64,000 nt of DNA from Salvia splendens. Taxonomy: Eukaryota; Streptophyta; Magnoliopsida; Lamiales; Lamiaceae. The stretch lies in assembly GCF_004379255.2 (NCBI RefSeq), contig NC_056050.1, forward strand, positions 16,299,514 through 16,363,513, in the 5' to 3' direction. The notes beneath the pieces were generated by a model that ran no database searches, had not been told where the DNA came from, and saw only the letters and a program-made list of their open reading frames with translations. This document shows, piece by piece, positions 1-9,899 of the stretch (position 1 is the first letter of the stretch; the number at the start of each line of letters is the position of its first letter). The position numbers and the translations under genes are program-made.

Positions 1-290
1 CAAAACACATCACTCTTGTTCAGAAAACACTTCACTCTTGTTCACAAAACACATCACTCTTATTCTGTTTTTACTTCACTCTTGTTCACAAAACACATCA
101 CTCTTATTCTGTTTTTACTTCACTCTTGTTCACAAAACACATCACTCTTGTTAAGAAAACACATCACTCTTATTCTGATTTTACTTCACTCTTGTTCACA
201 AAACACATCACTCTTGTTCAGAAAACACTTCACTCTTGTTCACAAAACACATCACTCTTATTCTGATTTCACTTCACTCTTATTTGCAAA
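1..290. repeat. 22-bp minisatellite
   Basis: About 13 head-to-tail copies of a 22-bp unit. Two alternating variants are visible: TTCACTCTTGTTCACAAAAC plus AC, and ATCACTCTTATTCTGTTTTT plus AC, so a 44-bp higher-order period is superimposed on the 22-bp one. The open frame through it is an artefact of the repeat, because 22 is not a multiple of 3. A single inverted unit (gaacaagagtgaagta) occurs near 465-480. The array reaches the window edge, so its full length is unknown. Confidence 0.9.
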
Positions 291-511
291 ACAACTATAA
301 ATCTAACCATGTAAACATAATACAAAGGCCATACGATTTTCATAATCACTTAACATCAGTGAAACAACTATAAATCTAACCACAGAAACTACGGTTTTCA
401 TAATCACAATACACGAAAATATTGTATATTAAAATTAAGAAATAGTAGGAATTGTTATAGAATTGAACAAGAGTGAAGTAATTGTTAATGAATTGAACGA
501 ATAATGATTAC
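289..511. other. AT-rich spacer with an imperfect short duplication
   Basis: A segment containing acaactataaatctaacca and ttttcataatcac occurs twice (about 289-350 and 361-407). The remainder is AT-rich with no coding signal. If the minus-strand exon at 512-581 is real, this stretch and the minisatellite would lie in its first intron. Confidence 0.4.
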
Positions 512-581
512 CTTTAGAAGTTTCAGCTTCCTCGTCCGAAGATGATGAATCCAAATCGAAATAATCTTCGTCCGACCTCAT
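512..581 (-). CDS. Possible first coding exon (acidic, Ser/Asp/Glu-rich)
   Basis: On the minus strand an ATG at 581-579 opens about 23 codons, reading MRSDEDYFDLDSSSSDEEAE and three more residues. It runs straight into a good 5' splice-site match (AAG then GTAATC; GT at 511-510). Short Ser/Asp/Glu-rich N-termini of this kind occur in several plant transposase-associated and nuclear proteins, but no family can be assigned from so little. No following exon is recognisable in the window, because the sequence downstream on this strand is the 22-bp minisatellite. It could be a captured gene fragment inside the element whose terminus lies at 890-948, or chance. Confidence 0.25.
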
Positions 582-880
582 AATTGAATCTATTGATTTG
601 AATCACGATGATTGATTTGAATCGCGATGAACGGATTGAATAACGAATTGAATCGCGTCAAATTGATTTCAATCGCGATTTGAATGAAGTAATAAGATTT
701 GTAACGAAATTTGGAAAGAAATCGGATCGCAGATTTGGAAGGAAAGAAAAGATCGCAGATTGTGGAGTAATTTGATCGCAGATTTGCATGTTTTGATCGC
801 AGATTTAAATTCAGAAAGCAATTTCCAAAATTACCCTCATCATATTTTATATAATTAAAATAAATAATAATTGTTCCATT
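582..880 (-). other. Leader-like region with short dispersed repeats
   Basis: Contains several copies of tgaatcgcgat (600-680) and of gatcgcagattt (725-805), then an AT-rich tail. It lies directly upstream of the putative minus-strand exon at 512-581, so it could be its 5' UTR or promoter, or transposase-binding repeats near an element end. No coding signal is seen. Confidence 0.35.
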
Positions 881-884
881 AAGA

Positions 885-947
885 TGTGTGGCTGAGATTT
901 GTTCTCTAGTTATACACTTAAGATTAGCTATATCTTGATCACTAACC

Positions 948-948
<1 letters not shown>
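885..948. mobile_element. Right terminus of a (TA)n-bounded element
   Basis: Read on the minus strand from the (TA)n tract inward, the order is ggttagtgatcaagatatag, then an aacaaatctcagcc motif. The start of the neighbouring element at 980 has the same layout (tatataggg... ttgttc... aatctcagcc). This looks like the right end of another (TA)n-bounded element whose body lies to the left and may include the minisatellite and the putative exon. Its left end is not in the window. Confidence 0.4.
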
Positions 949-979
<31 letters not shown>

Positions 980-981
<2 letters not shown>

Positions 982-1303
982 GGGATGTATTCATTTCCTT
1001 TTTTTGTATCTTTTGTTCTATTGTTCTTTTTAATCTCAGCCCCACGATTTTGTCATTCGACGGTTAGATTGATGCCACGTGTCATTTAATAATGCAGATT
1101 TTTAATTGAGTAATGCACACCGACTAATAATGCACCATTATAGTGTAATAATGCAGATTTTCAGTTGAATAATGCACACCGACTAATAATGCACCATTAT
1201 AGTGTAATAATGCAGATCATCACAACCATCTAATTTAATAATCCAATGGCTGTGATTAAAAAGAAGCTTGGACTGAAAAACTGCGAAGGACCTTAACACA
1301 CCC

Positions 1304-1304
<1 letters not shown>
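980..1304. mobile_element. Short (TA)n-bounded element, family A (MITE-like)
   Basis: A 325-bp unit between two (TA)n tracts. Its ends are imperfect inverted repeats: GGGATGTATTCATTTCC at the left, and GGGTGTGTTAAGGTCC as the reverse complement of the right. Inside, a 59-bp segment starting aatgcag (at 1091 and 1150, with a third partial start at 1209) is tandemly repeated. The internal motif aatgcaccattat resembles the AATGCATTAT motif of the large family-A elements at 1651-5394 and 8940-13500, so it may be their short non-coding derivative. No transposase is encoded. Confidence 0.6.
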
Positions 1305-1331
<27 letters not shown>

Positions 1332-1335
<4 letters not shown>

Positions 1336-1624
1336 GGGCATAATGGTAATTTCATGGTACATTTTATTCAATAAATACTTTTTTTAAACTTTTTTTTTAT
1401 TATTTTTATTTTTTTATTATTATTTTTTTTATTTTTCTTAATTTTTTAAATTTTTATTTATTTATTTTTTCGTCAAATACACATATAATGTCAACTACAT
1501 ATACAATCCATGTCAACTACACATATAATGTCAACATGTGTACAATTCATGTTTACTATACACATATAATGTCAACTATAAGTTGTTAACATTTGATGTG
1601 CAGGCTATTGACGATACATGACCC
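1332..1624. mobile_element. Probable (TA)n-bounded element relic with TGTCAAC motifs
   Basis: An AT- and T-rich stretch between two (TA)n tracts. The right half holds repeated atgtcaactaca/acacatataatgtcaac units, the TGTCAAC motif typical of family B in this window. The right end (gatacatgaccc next to TA) resembles the family-B end tatcatgaccc at 8551. The left end is not clearly an inverted copy, so the assignment is tentative. Confidence 0.4.
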
Positions 1625-1773
1625 TATATATATATATATATATATATATAGGGGAGTGTTAATCTCCTTTTCTCCCCTTAGATTTAAGTTCCTTCTTCAT
1701 TTGGAGCGTTAGATTAGATGAATGGACGATCCGGATTAGAAGCATAGTTAGCATCAACGGGGTAAATTAGTAA

Positions 1774-2060
1774 ATGTATATACTCAAAACCTCCCGAAAA
1801 CGACATGTGCGAAATTTTAGCGGGATATACCCACGACCTTCCATCTACTCTACACATTTCTCACTCCAAACGTATCTACTCTCAATCTCTCTACCAGCTT
1901 CGTCTCCACAATTTCCATCCCATTTCAAAACCCTAGCCGCCTATTCAAGGTACCGGCCATCTCAACGAACCTTCGAACGTCGTCTGATTCCCTGTTCAAC
2001 AACCCTTCCCGTTTTGTGCAAGCATTTTCTGCGGTCGACGAGGAGGTAGGGTTTGTCGAA
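1774..2060 (+). pseudogene. Possible captured 5' exon in A1
   Basis: A GC-richer pocket between AT-rich flanks, with pyrimidine-rich stretches followed by aaaccctagccgcc, typical of plant 5' UTR/first-exon sequence. An open frame of 91 codons runs 1774-2049 but has no recognisable domain. Donor-like GTAGGG follows at about 2046. The equivalent position in copy A2 (9150-9480) also has a Pro/Ser-rich aaaccctagatcc region ending in GTATGT donors. Function unknown; it may be only a promoter/UTR capture. Confidence 0.3.
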
Positions 2061-2439
2061 GATTAATTTCTGGGTTTACTTTATGGGTTTCATCAAACGT
2101 TTATCCCCGATTTTCGCCCCTACCACACCACACACACGACGATTCACCCATTTTTTCCCATAAATGAGGATTTTTCAAAAGGGTATTCTTCTATATTATG
2201 TTTAAAAATTATTTTATATTCATTTTAGTTACGCTTTGCTCTTTCATTGATGTTGTAATTAATTTGTGGGTGACAAAGGTGTGGTGACCGATTTTGTAGA
2301 TGTAATCTTATAGGCTTATGTTTTTTTGGTGCGTTTCCCAGATTTAAAATGTCAAAAAGAAGAGGGTGAGCATTCTATTTCATTTGCATGTCGAATACCT
2401 GGACTAGTGGACTGATTCTGTGGATGATTTATTGGGTTT

Positions 2440-3420
2440 ATATCAAATTTCATGCCCGCATTATTTAAATGAGTCTGTACATTATTTACCTAATTGTATG
2501 CATTAATTACCCTGATGTAGCCATTATGTGTATGTTGTTGGACATTGGTCTATGAGTAAATGCAATGTTTGTGTGGTCATTACTTGAATGGATCTGTACA
2601 TTATGTACCTATTTTTATGCATTATATATCCTGTATTATGCATCATGTGACTGTTGTTATATATGGTCAAAGAGTGAATGAAATATTTGTATGTTTATTA
2701 TTACTTGATTTACTCAGTGCATTATTTGTCTGTTTGAATGCATTATTTACCATGTTTTATACATAATGTGACTGCTTTTGTAAAGCCTTCAAAGTGCGAA
2801 TGCAATATTTATATGTAAATTGTTTCAATGAATCTGTACATTATTTAACTATTTCTATGCATTATATACTTGTTTCATGCATCAAGTGTCTGTTGTTGTA
2901 CATGGGTTAAAGAGTGAATGGAATATTTTTATCTCTATGCATTATTTATCCTGTTTTATGCATCATTTGACTGATGTTGTACATGAGTCTAAGAGTGAAT
3001 GGAATATTTTTATATGTTCATTACTTGAGTGATTATGTTCATTATTTGGCTATTTGAATGCATTATTTATCCTGTTTATGCTTCATGTAACTGCTGTTGT
3101 ACATGGGTCAAAGAGTGAATGGAATATTTGTATGTTCATTACTTGACCGGATCTGTACATTATTCAGTTATTTTAGTACATTATTTATCATGGTTTATGC
3201 TTTATGTGACTGTTGTTGGACATGGGACAATGAGTGATTGCAATATTCATGGTGCATTTGTTGATTTATTCTGAACATTATTTGATACTAAAATGCATTA
3301 TGTATCAGTTTTTAGGCATTATTTTGATGCTTCTGTACAAGGGTGTATAAGTGAATGCAGTATAACTGTCCACATTACTTTATTCAGTCTGTACATTATG
3401 TAACTAATTGTATGTTATTA
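2440..3420. repeat. 120-bp degenerate tandem array in A1
   Basis: The landmark agtgaatg recurs at 2673, 2793, 2913, 2994, 3114 and about 3233, giving a period close to 120 bp with one short unit. Each unit holds tgcattatttatcctg, atgcatcatgtgactg, ttgtacatgggt and tctgtacattat. The array resumes after the coding fragment (about 3690-3895). Density of ATGCATTAT/GTACATTAT is very high. Such subterminal arrays are often transposase-binding sites in TIR elements, which is inference here. Confidence 0.75.
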
Positions 3421-3423
3421 TTC

Positions 3424-3690
3424 TGTATGTTGTACAACATCAAAGCAGCTAAGATTGGACATCGACGAGGCGCTCGATGATATACTGCCAGTAGGAATTG
3501 CCCAGAAATTCCGGGAGCGATTATCAGAGGCCGGGACTAGTACAGCTCCCGAAGAGACGGAGGATAGGAAACCAAGGGGTAGGAACGTCGACCATCTGTA
3601 TTGTCGACGAACCCCTACAGAGTTTCTGAATTGTATAAAGAGTTTAACTCCACGGCAGAAGGAAGCCGTCACGGAACATGTACATGAGTC
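3424..3690 (+). pseudogene. Fragment resembling plant-mobile-domain/Ulp1-associated protein N-terminus
   Basis: The open frame reads LDIDEALDDILPVG..., then a basic stretch RKPRGRN, then EFLNCIKSLTPRQKEAV, before running into the 120-bp repeat and a stop. The segment F-L-x-x-I-K-S-L-x-x-R-Q-K-x-A-V aligns by eye with the minus-strand fragment at 6678-7001 (ILKSLNERQKNAVRQLGFG), which continues further into the domain. This motif is typical of a plant repeat-associated family, often joined to Ulp1-like proteases in Mutator-like elements. Only the start is present and no catalytic domain follows. A near copy lies at 10603-10850. It may be a relic of the element's own protein or a captured host gene. 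Confidence 0.5.
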
Positions 3691-3894
3691 TAAGAGTGAA
3701 TGCAATATTTGTACATTATTTAGATATTTCTATGCATTATTTATCCTGTTTTATGCATCATTAGACTGTTGTTGTACATGAGTCTAAGAATGAATGCAAT
3801 ATTTGTATGTTCATTACTTGAGTGATTCTGTACATTATTTGGCTATTTGAATGCATTATTTATCCTGTTTTATGCATCACGTGGTTGTTGTTGT

Positions 3895-4650
3895 ACATAC
3901 TAGACCCTATCCCTAGGCTTGTTAAACCCTTAGGGAAAACAAGAAACGTGCGCCAAATATCGAAACACGGCACAACTTAAATTAAACGGGCCAGGATAAA
4001 TATTCATTCCATATTACAAATAATGCATTACAGGAACTAAACTACGCATTATACTATACTAAAATGTACATTATGTATGTCTGTTTTAAAAAATACCTAC
4101 GCGCTATGCATGTGTAACCCGAGATGAATTACTGCACTGGCCCCTGGGCTTGTTAAACCCTTAGGGAAAATAAGAAACGTGCGCCAAACATCGAAACACG
4201 GCACAACTTAAATGAAACGGGGCAGGATAAATGTTCATTACATATCACAAATAATGCATTACAGAAACTAAAACTACACATTACACTACATAATATGTAC
4301 ATTATGTATATCTGTTTTAAAAAATGCCTACGCGCTATGCATGTGTAACCCCAGACGAATTACTGCAGCTCAAGTATTTGGACAACGTTTTTTAGACTTA
4401 GAACATACTACACCCTAGCCCCTAGGCTTGTTAAACCCTTAGGTAAAACAAGAAACGTGCATAAAACATCGAATCACGGCACAACCTAAATTAAACGGGT
4501 AAGGATAAATGTTCATTCCATACCACAAATAATGCATTACAGAAACTAAACTACGCATTATACTAACAATATGTACATTATGTATATCTGTTTTAAAATA
4601 TACTTACGTGTTATGCATGTTCAACCCCATACGAATTACTCCATCACGTG
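3895..4650. repeat. Tandem repeat of about 277 bp in A1
   Basis: Three units are marked by ggcttgttaaaccc at 3916, 4147 and 4425 (spacings 231 and about 278). Each carries gaaacgtgcgccaaa, cacggcacaactta, aatgcattacag, tgtacattatgta and cgcgctatgcatgtg. The same monomer is repeated at least four times in copy A2 (11083-11900), with shorter derivatives at 12260-12640. No coding signal is seen. Confidence 0.75.
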
Positions 4651-4654
4651 TATT

Positions 4655-4943
4655 TGGATGCGCAACCTATTCTACCGATGCGTTTCGCTCTACCTCACCT
4701 CCCTCCCGTCGCTCGAGGACTCCGATTTCACCAACCTCTCCGCCGGCATAAAATCAAAATCATCGTTTTATCGCTCGACGATAATCAGACGATCCACTAT
4801 GATTTCCTCGGTGCGAGAGTCTCGTGGCTGAATCGAGTGGAGAGAGACGGCGAAAGCCGGAGCTTCGTGCTGAGGATTAGGAACAAGGATAAGCGGATGA
4901 TTCTGAAATCGTATCTCCAGCACATACCTCTCCGATTTCCATA
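4655..4943 (+). pseudogene. BCS1-like AAA-ATPase fragment (transduplicate) in A1
   Basis: Two frames together resemble the N-terminal part (AAA-ATPase-associated domain) of plant BCS1-like mitochondrial AAA-ATPases of the At2g46620 type. The first frame gives NLFYRCVSLYLTSLPSLEDS then DFTNLSAG. After a frame change near 4745 the second gives VLSLDDNQTIHYDFLGARVS and RSFVLRIRNKDKRMILKSYL. The Walker A/B ATPase core is absent. With the frameshift, a missing start and missing core, it cannot make an ATPase. It sits at the right end of the element just inside the terminal region, a typical location for captured host sequence. The copy in A2 (12025-12162) holds an earlier part of the same gene. 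Confidence 0.65.
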
Positions 4944-5393
4944 ACAAGATCTTTAAAGGAGGAAATCAAGATCTTCAACCGGAAACCGCTGGATTACCTT
5001 ATTCCATTATTAATCGAAAGAGGTCGACGGGTGATTCAAAGCCGGCAACAAATAGTTTGTTGAAAAATGAATTCTGTACAAGTTCGATTCAAAGACGTCG
5101 ACGCTGCGAAATTGATCTTCTCGACGGGCGACAAAAATCGTGCAGTGATGGAGAAGGGAGAGAACGAATTCTATACAAGTTTGTTGAAAAAACCGCAGAG
5201 ATCCTCAACGGAGGAAATCATGGAATTTTCCATAACAACCCACATTATTGATTCTCTATTTTTCCCTTTTCGTTTTTAAAAATGATTAAATTTAATGATT
5301 TCAGCAAATCATTTAGACCATAGGATTTGATTAAATCTACGAATGAGATCTAGAAGGAGATAGGAGAAATTATGGGAAAAGGATATGAACACA

Positions 5394-5394
<1 letters not shown>
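4944..5394. other. A1 right subterminal region
   Basis: Continues from the AAA-ATPase fragment with short open frames lacking recognisable motifs (a 70-codon frame at 5067-5279) and a near-duplicated gaattctgtacaag/gaattctatacaag segment (5069 and 5168). The last 100 bp (ttagaccataggatttgatt... aggagataggagaaattatg) matches the right end of copy A2 (cgaccataggatttcg... aagaaggaaataggtgg), supporting a shared terminus. Confidence 0.45.
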
Positions 5395-5442
<48 letters not shown>

Positions 5443-5446
<4 letters not shown>

Positions 5447-5807
5447 GTGTCATCAAATACAAACTCTCTATAATATAAACTATACAAACTGATGTCAACG
5501 AAGTGTACAAATTCTGTCAACGGGGGCTGATGTCAACGAGGCTGATGTAAACGGAGTGTACAAATTTTGTCAACGGGGGGGGGGGGGGGGGGGCTGATGT
5601 CAATGGAGTGTACAAATTCTGTCAACGGAGGCTGATTTCAACAAGGTGTACAAATTCTGATTGTTCGATGTCAACGGAGTGTACAGATTTGTAGGAAATG
5701 TTGACATTAGAAAAATCTCTTCTATTAACCGGTGATTAATTGTATTAAGTGAGTAGGATTAAAGTTTGTATAGTTTGTATTATAGAGGGTTTGTAGTTTA
5801 TCACATC

Positions 5808-5810
<3 letters not shown>
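5443..5810. mobile_element. Short (TA)n-bounded TIR element, family B (B1)
   Basis: A 368-bp element. The left end gtcatcaaatacaaactctc / ataatataaactatacaaac is mirrored by the right end (gtttgtatagtttgtattat / agagggtttgtagtttatca), a TIR of roughly 40 bp with a few mismatches. The interior is made of repeated gatgtcaacgaagtgtacaa and caaattctgtcaacgg units. It contains a 19-nt run of G at 5575-5593. No coding capacity. Both flanks are (TA)n. Confidence 0.8.

Positions 5811-5876
<66 letters not shown>
5811..5876. repeat. (TA)n microsatellite of about 66 bp between B1 and B2
   Basis: A nearly pure TA dinucleotide tract, the longest of eight TA tracts that mark element borders in 940-13520. 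It is shared as the right border of B1 and the left border of B2. Confidence 0.95.
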
Positions 5877-5879
<3 letters not shown>

Positions 5880-6677
5880 TTGTGATCAAATATAAACTCT
5901 CATTTATCATGCAAACTACAAACTGCAATCACACACCATCTTTGTATCTAATCTACGGCTGGTAAGGGGTTACTAAGTCAATGTCACCGGGTAGTTCAAT
6001 TTATGTCAGCGGGGGGTGTATATGGAAATCGTTTTGTGTCAGCAGTTACATACATCCTCATTTCACTCCAATCTGGTATAATCATAACTAGAATTATTTG
6101 TAACCGTTCCTAGGCGTGATCACACCATGATGACTCCCTAATTTATCTCCATTCTCCCAAACTACCATTAATATCATTTTTTGGAAAGTGATTACATTAC
6201 TCATTCAGCCACAAAACATAACATATCTTAATTATTCAATATTGCAATATAAACTTCGATCTCCTGTTGAAAGTCATATCCCAAATCTTCTCCGGCGTGC
6301 TTTTTAGTGTTCTTCTACGGCATAAGGTCAACGTCCTCGTTTGTGTGGAAATGGAAATGTCTTACGAAGCTCAAGGTAGATTCTCTATCGTGTGTACAGT
6401 ATTCTGCCAATTTGGCCGCTGACATTCCGTTATGACATTCTTGGATGATGCTTCTCTATCGTGTGTACAGTTGTAGTTAGATTTCGAAATGGTTAATATC
6501 CCTATGCTGAATTTTCTGTCATTTTTTGGTTAAAAATTGTTGAATATATAGTATAGAAGTTGTTGTGCTTGACTGAAGAAGACATAGTACGTAGAGTATA
6601 TTATGCATAGGCATTAGGTTATATTCCGAAATGGTTGATGAATGTGTTTTCGAAATGTAGACTTTGTGTAAGATTAT

Positions 6678-7150
6678 CTAATTTTTTATGCATGTTCTGA
6701 TGGTGTATACATAATCTGTCAGCAATGTGTTTTGTCTGATATAGTGTGCAATGATATTCTGCCAATGTGTTTTAATCCCCCCATTTGGAAAACCAAAAAC
6801 AAGCTCGACGTCTTTCGTGTCAACCTCTAACTCAACATCATTAGGCAGCATAAGACAGCACCGTTGGTGGTCAAAATGCTCCAAAAGCCAATACGCTAAG
6901 GTTCCTGGAACAGAGGTAACGTCAAAATCGAGAAGTCCTCCGAAGCCGAGCTGCCTTACAGCATTTTTTTGCCTTTCGTTCAGAGACTTCAGAATGCGCA
7001 AAAAAAACGAGTAGTTCTCTTGATCCTTAACTGAGGTCTCTTGGTTTGTGCAGGGACGCCCCCCACAGATTTCCGCTTCCCACTTGACTCACCATCGGCT
7101 ACAGCTTTTCCTTTTGCTAGACGTCTCGCTGATCAAGTTGCAACCATCAA
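6678..7150 (-). pseudogene. Plant-mobile-domain/Ulp1-associated protein fragment in B2
   Basis: On the minus strand an upstream frame rich in basic residues (ending near TKRPQLRIKRTTR) is followed, after a frame change near 7003, by RILKSLNERQKNAVRQLGFG then LLDFDVTSVPGTLAYWLLEH, ending FGFPNGGIKTHWQN. The pattern L-x-x-R-Q-x-x-A-V-x-x-x-G-F-G-x-L-L...W-L-x-x-x-F-D...L-x-F-G-F-P-x-G-G is characteristic of a large, transposon-associated plant family, often fused to a Ulp1-type protease. The frame ends after about 107 codons and no protease follows, so the copy is broken. It aligns with the shorter fragments in family A (3424-3690 and 10603-10850). Confidence 0.6.
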
Positions 7151-7389
7151 TAAGTTAAGTCAATGACCAAAAAACAAAAAAAAAAATAATGTCCATAACA
7201 CATTCTGCCGCTCATAGGCAAACTTTCACTCGGCATGAAAACACATACAACAAAACTAGAAATGTTATTGTGAATATGCAACTTGAAATGTCAAAAAATA
7301 TCTACGATAGCACCCACAAAGGATTAATGCGAGCACCCACAGAAATGTCAACGAGTACTGTCAATTATAGCACAAAATAGAAGATTTAT
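7151..7389. other. B2 internal AT-rich spacer
   Basis: AT-rich, with short runs of A and scattered atgtcaac motifs leading into the array at 7390. No coding signal is seen beyond a short frame that I do not support. Confidence 0.4.
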
Positions 7390-7690
7390 TTCATATTATT
7401 TCAATGTCAACGCCATCTAACATCATATTGTACATATGATTTCAATGTCAACGCCATATAATTTCAATGTCAACACCATATAATTTCTATGTCAACAACA
7501 TATAATTTCAATGTCACCATCATATTATTTCAATGTCAACAACATTGAAATAAAAATGTCAACAACAGATTATTTCAAGGTCAACACCATATAATTTCAA
7601 TGTCAAAAACATATTACTTCAATGTCAACACAATATAATTTCAATGTCAACAACATATAATTTCAATGTCAACGCCATATTATTTCAAAA
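7390..7690. repeat. 23-bp tandem array in B2 (TGTCAAC unit)
   Basis: About twelve degenerate copies of the 23-bp unit atttcaatgtcaacaacata plus taa. TGTCAAC is the same heptamer that fills the short family-B members, so the array is probably an expanded form of their subterminal motif. Binding by a transposase is plausible but unproven. Confidence 0.85.
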
Positions 7691-8129
7691 AAATGAAGAA
7701 AAAATTACACAACAATGTGATTTCAAAACCAGCCCTAGAACACAAGAAAAAATAACAGGGCGGGGGTTGGCTAAGTGATTCATGAGGAATTCTCAACAAA
7801 ACAAACAAAAAAAACAAACTATAAAGCGAAAATCTGTGTGGGCTTTATGGTTTCTCAATAGAACGAACTTAAATCAACCCTACATGTCAATTACAAGGGG
7901 GAAAAAGTGGTTAATTGCACTAAAATAAAACAGACTTAAAGGTCTAATAGTGACATTCACACACTATTCATACAACCCATGGTTACAGGATGTCAACAGA
8001 GTTCAATGTATCGACTTTTAATCTAAACAAAAGAACGGCGCATACAATTGACTGAATAAATCTATAAAAACCCAATTAATACAAAATGTCACAGCTCTTG
8101 AAAATTGGTGATTTCAACGGAAACCTCAC
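7691..8129. other. B2 internal region, no gene seen
   Basis: AT-rich with an acagggcgggggttggctaa segment and scattered atgtcaac motifs. If the exon at 8130-8178 and the relic at 6678-7150 belong to one minus-strand gene, this stretch and the array would be its first intron. Confidence 0.35.
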
Positions 8130-8178
8130 CTCCGGCTGACGCTCCAGCCGCTTGACCCGCTCGCCTCGCAGAACTCAT
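8130..8178 (-). pseudogene. Possible first exon of the B2 minus-strand gene
   Basis: ATG at 8178-8176 opens MSSARRAGQAAGASAG and runs into a GGTGAGG donor-like sequence (GT at 8129-8128). It lies upstream, on the same strand, of the broken protein relic at 6678-7150. A short Ala/Arg-rich first exon is plausible but cannot be confirmed by homology. Confidence 0.3.
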
Positions 8179-8572
8179 GTCAACGCGATCCTTGAAGAAC
8201 GGCGATTGCGTGGAGTACAGATTCGAAACGGTGGAATGGAGGAAATTGGAGAGGTGAGACGTGTTTAATGGGTGGGGCGTTGAACAGGCTTAATTGATGG
8301 AATGGAAGAGAGAGGGGAAGACGTGATAAATGAGAGGTGCGATGAATAGCCGATATTATTGGGATTGCTTAATCTAAACGGATTTTGTGATTTCAGCTTA
8401 TAATTTTTGTCCCAAAAGTAACCCTTGGTGACCGATTTTATAAGCTGTGTTAGACATGTGTAGAGACCATAAATTACAATCGTTGATTAAATATACTTAA
8501 TGGATGAGATTATAGTTTGCATAGTTTGTATCTTAGGGAGTTTGTATATTATCATGACCCTATATATATATA

Positions 8573-8914
8573 GAGAGGTGTGATCAAATACAAACTCTCT
8601 AAAATACAAACTATACAAACTATGTCACCGGAGTGTACAAATTCTGTCACCGGAGTGTACAAATTATGTCAACGGACTGTACAAATTCTGTCACCGGGGG
8701 TCGATGTCAACGGAATGTACAAATTATGTCACCGGGGGGGATGTACGGATTGTACAAATTCTGTCGACGGGGGTGTCCAAATTCTGATTTTTCGATGTCA
8801 AAATGTTGACATTAGAAAAATCTCTTATATTAACCGTTGATTAATTGTATTAAGTGAGTATGATTAAAGTTTGTATAGTTTGTATTTTAGAGATTTTGTA
8901 TTTTATCACACCCC
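8573..8914. mobile_element. Short (TA)n-bounded TIR element, family B (B3)
   Basis: A 342-bp element with clear TIRs: left gtgatcaaatacaaactctc / taaaatacaaactatacaaa, mirrored by right tttgtatagtttgtatttta / gagattttgtattttatcac. The interior repeats tgtcaccggagtgtacaaat and tgtcaacgga, with a G-run (ccggggggggatg). It is bounded by (TA)n at 8561-8572 and 8915-8939. It is closely related to B1. Confidence 0.85.
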
Positions 8915-9252
8915 TATATATATATATATTATATATATAGGGGTGCATTATTCTCCTATTCATCCTTAAGATCCTTTGTTCTTCTTATTAATAATCGTTG
9001 GATCTTATTCATTAACGGCCCAGATTGAATTTGTCATTCTGTTTCCGCATTGCATTATACACGTTATGTTTATGCATTATGAGGGTAATGTAGTCAATTC
9101 ATTATTGAAGTGAACCGCCAGAATTTGGCAAGTCCGATTTTGGTGCGATTTACTCTCGTCTTTTCAACTCTCTTCCACTCTCATTCAATTCTCTCTCAAC
9201 CCTCTCCACTCTCTCCACTCTTTCCACTTCCACAAACCCTAGATCCACCAGC

Positions 9253-9484
9253 CGTAGTCAGAAATCGGAAGCCTCTCACAACTTTGACGACGTACGCCCA
9301 CCCAACGACGAATCAATTCCGGATACACGATTTCTGATGTATTCAAGCATTCATCAAGGTATGTCAGTCGTAGTCAGAAATCAGAAGCCTCTTACAAATT
9401 TGACGACGTACGCCCACCCAACGACGAATCATTTCCGGATACACGATTTCTAGTGTATTCAAACATTCATCAAGGTATGTCTGT
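9253..9484 (+). repeat. 116-bp tandem duplication of a putative exon end in A2
   Basis: The segment starting cgtagtcagaaatc (9253 and 9369) is repeated with a few changes. Each copy ends in catcaaGGTATGTC, a strong 5' splice-site match, so the duplication created two potential donors. The upstream Pro/Ser/Leu-rich frame (9110-9337) is open but unidentified. Confidence 0.7.
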
Positions 9485-9899
9485 GTAGCGAATCTCGGTA
9501 TTAGTGTTCTGATTTTGTGTAGACGAAATAGTTTAATGTGGAACTTCAAATATGTAGTGTCATTTGGAAATCAGAACTATAGAGTTGTTTGTTCATGTTT
9601 TGCTATGTATCCAACGGGTAGGCAATGTCGTGGGTTTGAAATCATGGTTTCGTGTATCTTATAGGTTCATGTTTTATGATCTCTTTTTTGTTTCTGTGGA
9701 AGGTAAAGTGCCTGCATTATTTGTTTGCTGTGGGACATTAGTGACCAGATTATTGGACCCTGTTTTAGCATATTTCAAAATTTGCAGTATAATAACTACT
9801 GTTTGATGATTGAGGTCTTGTTCTTGCAATCTGAGTCCATTATTTATGTTGTATTGTTGCATTATTTGGTTGGTGTGGTACATTATTGTAGTATGAGCG

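Larger units (their letters stand above)
1651..5394. mobile_element. Large (TA)n-bounded element, family A (copy A1)
   Basis: A 3.7-kb element bounded by (TA)n tracts at 1625-1650 and 5408-5434. Its ends are imperfect inverted repeats: left GGGGAGTGTTAATCTCCTTT, and reverse complement of the right AGATGTGTTCATATCCTTTT. Contents from left to right are a GC-richer leader with cctagccgcc-type 5' UTR character, a 120-bp repeat array, a broken protein fragment (3424-3690), a second array with a monomer of about 277 bp, and a broken AAA-ATPase fragment (4655-4943). The same order recurs in the copy at 8940-13500. No transposase is recognisable, so it is non-autonomous. TIRs, subterminal repeats and captured gene pieces fit a Mutator-like or similar TIR element, but the superfamily is inferred. 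Confidence 0.6.
5877..8560. mobile_element. Large (TA)n-bounded TIR element, family B (B2)
   Basis: A 2.7-kb element with the family-B termini: left gagttgtgatcaaatataaa, and right gtttgcatagtttgtatctt followed by tttgtatattatcatgaccc. It contains a minus-strand coding relic at 6678-7150, a 23-bp TGTCAAC array at 7390-7690, and a possible minus-strand first exon at 8130-8178. The flanks are (TA)n tracts shared with the neighbouring B1 and B3 copies. No transposase is recognisable. B1 and B3 look like its internally deleted derivatives. Confidence 0.7.

Noticed and set aside
16..300. 94-codon open frame in the 22-bp minisatellite
   Set aside because: The protein is a repeat artefact of the tandem DNA, with no domain and no gene context.
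7390..7690. CRISPR-like array
   Set aside because: The 23-bp units follow each other without unique spacers and are degenerate. It is a plain tandem repeat in a plant transposon.
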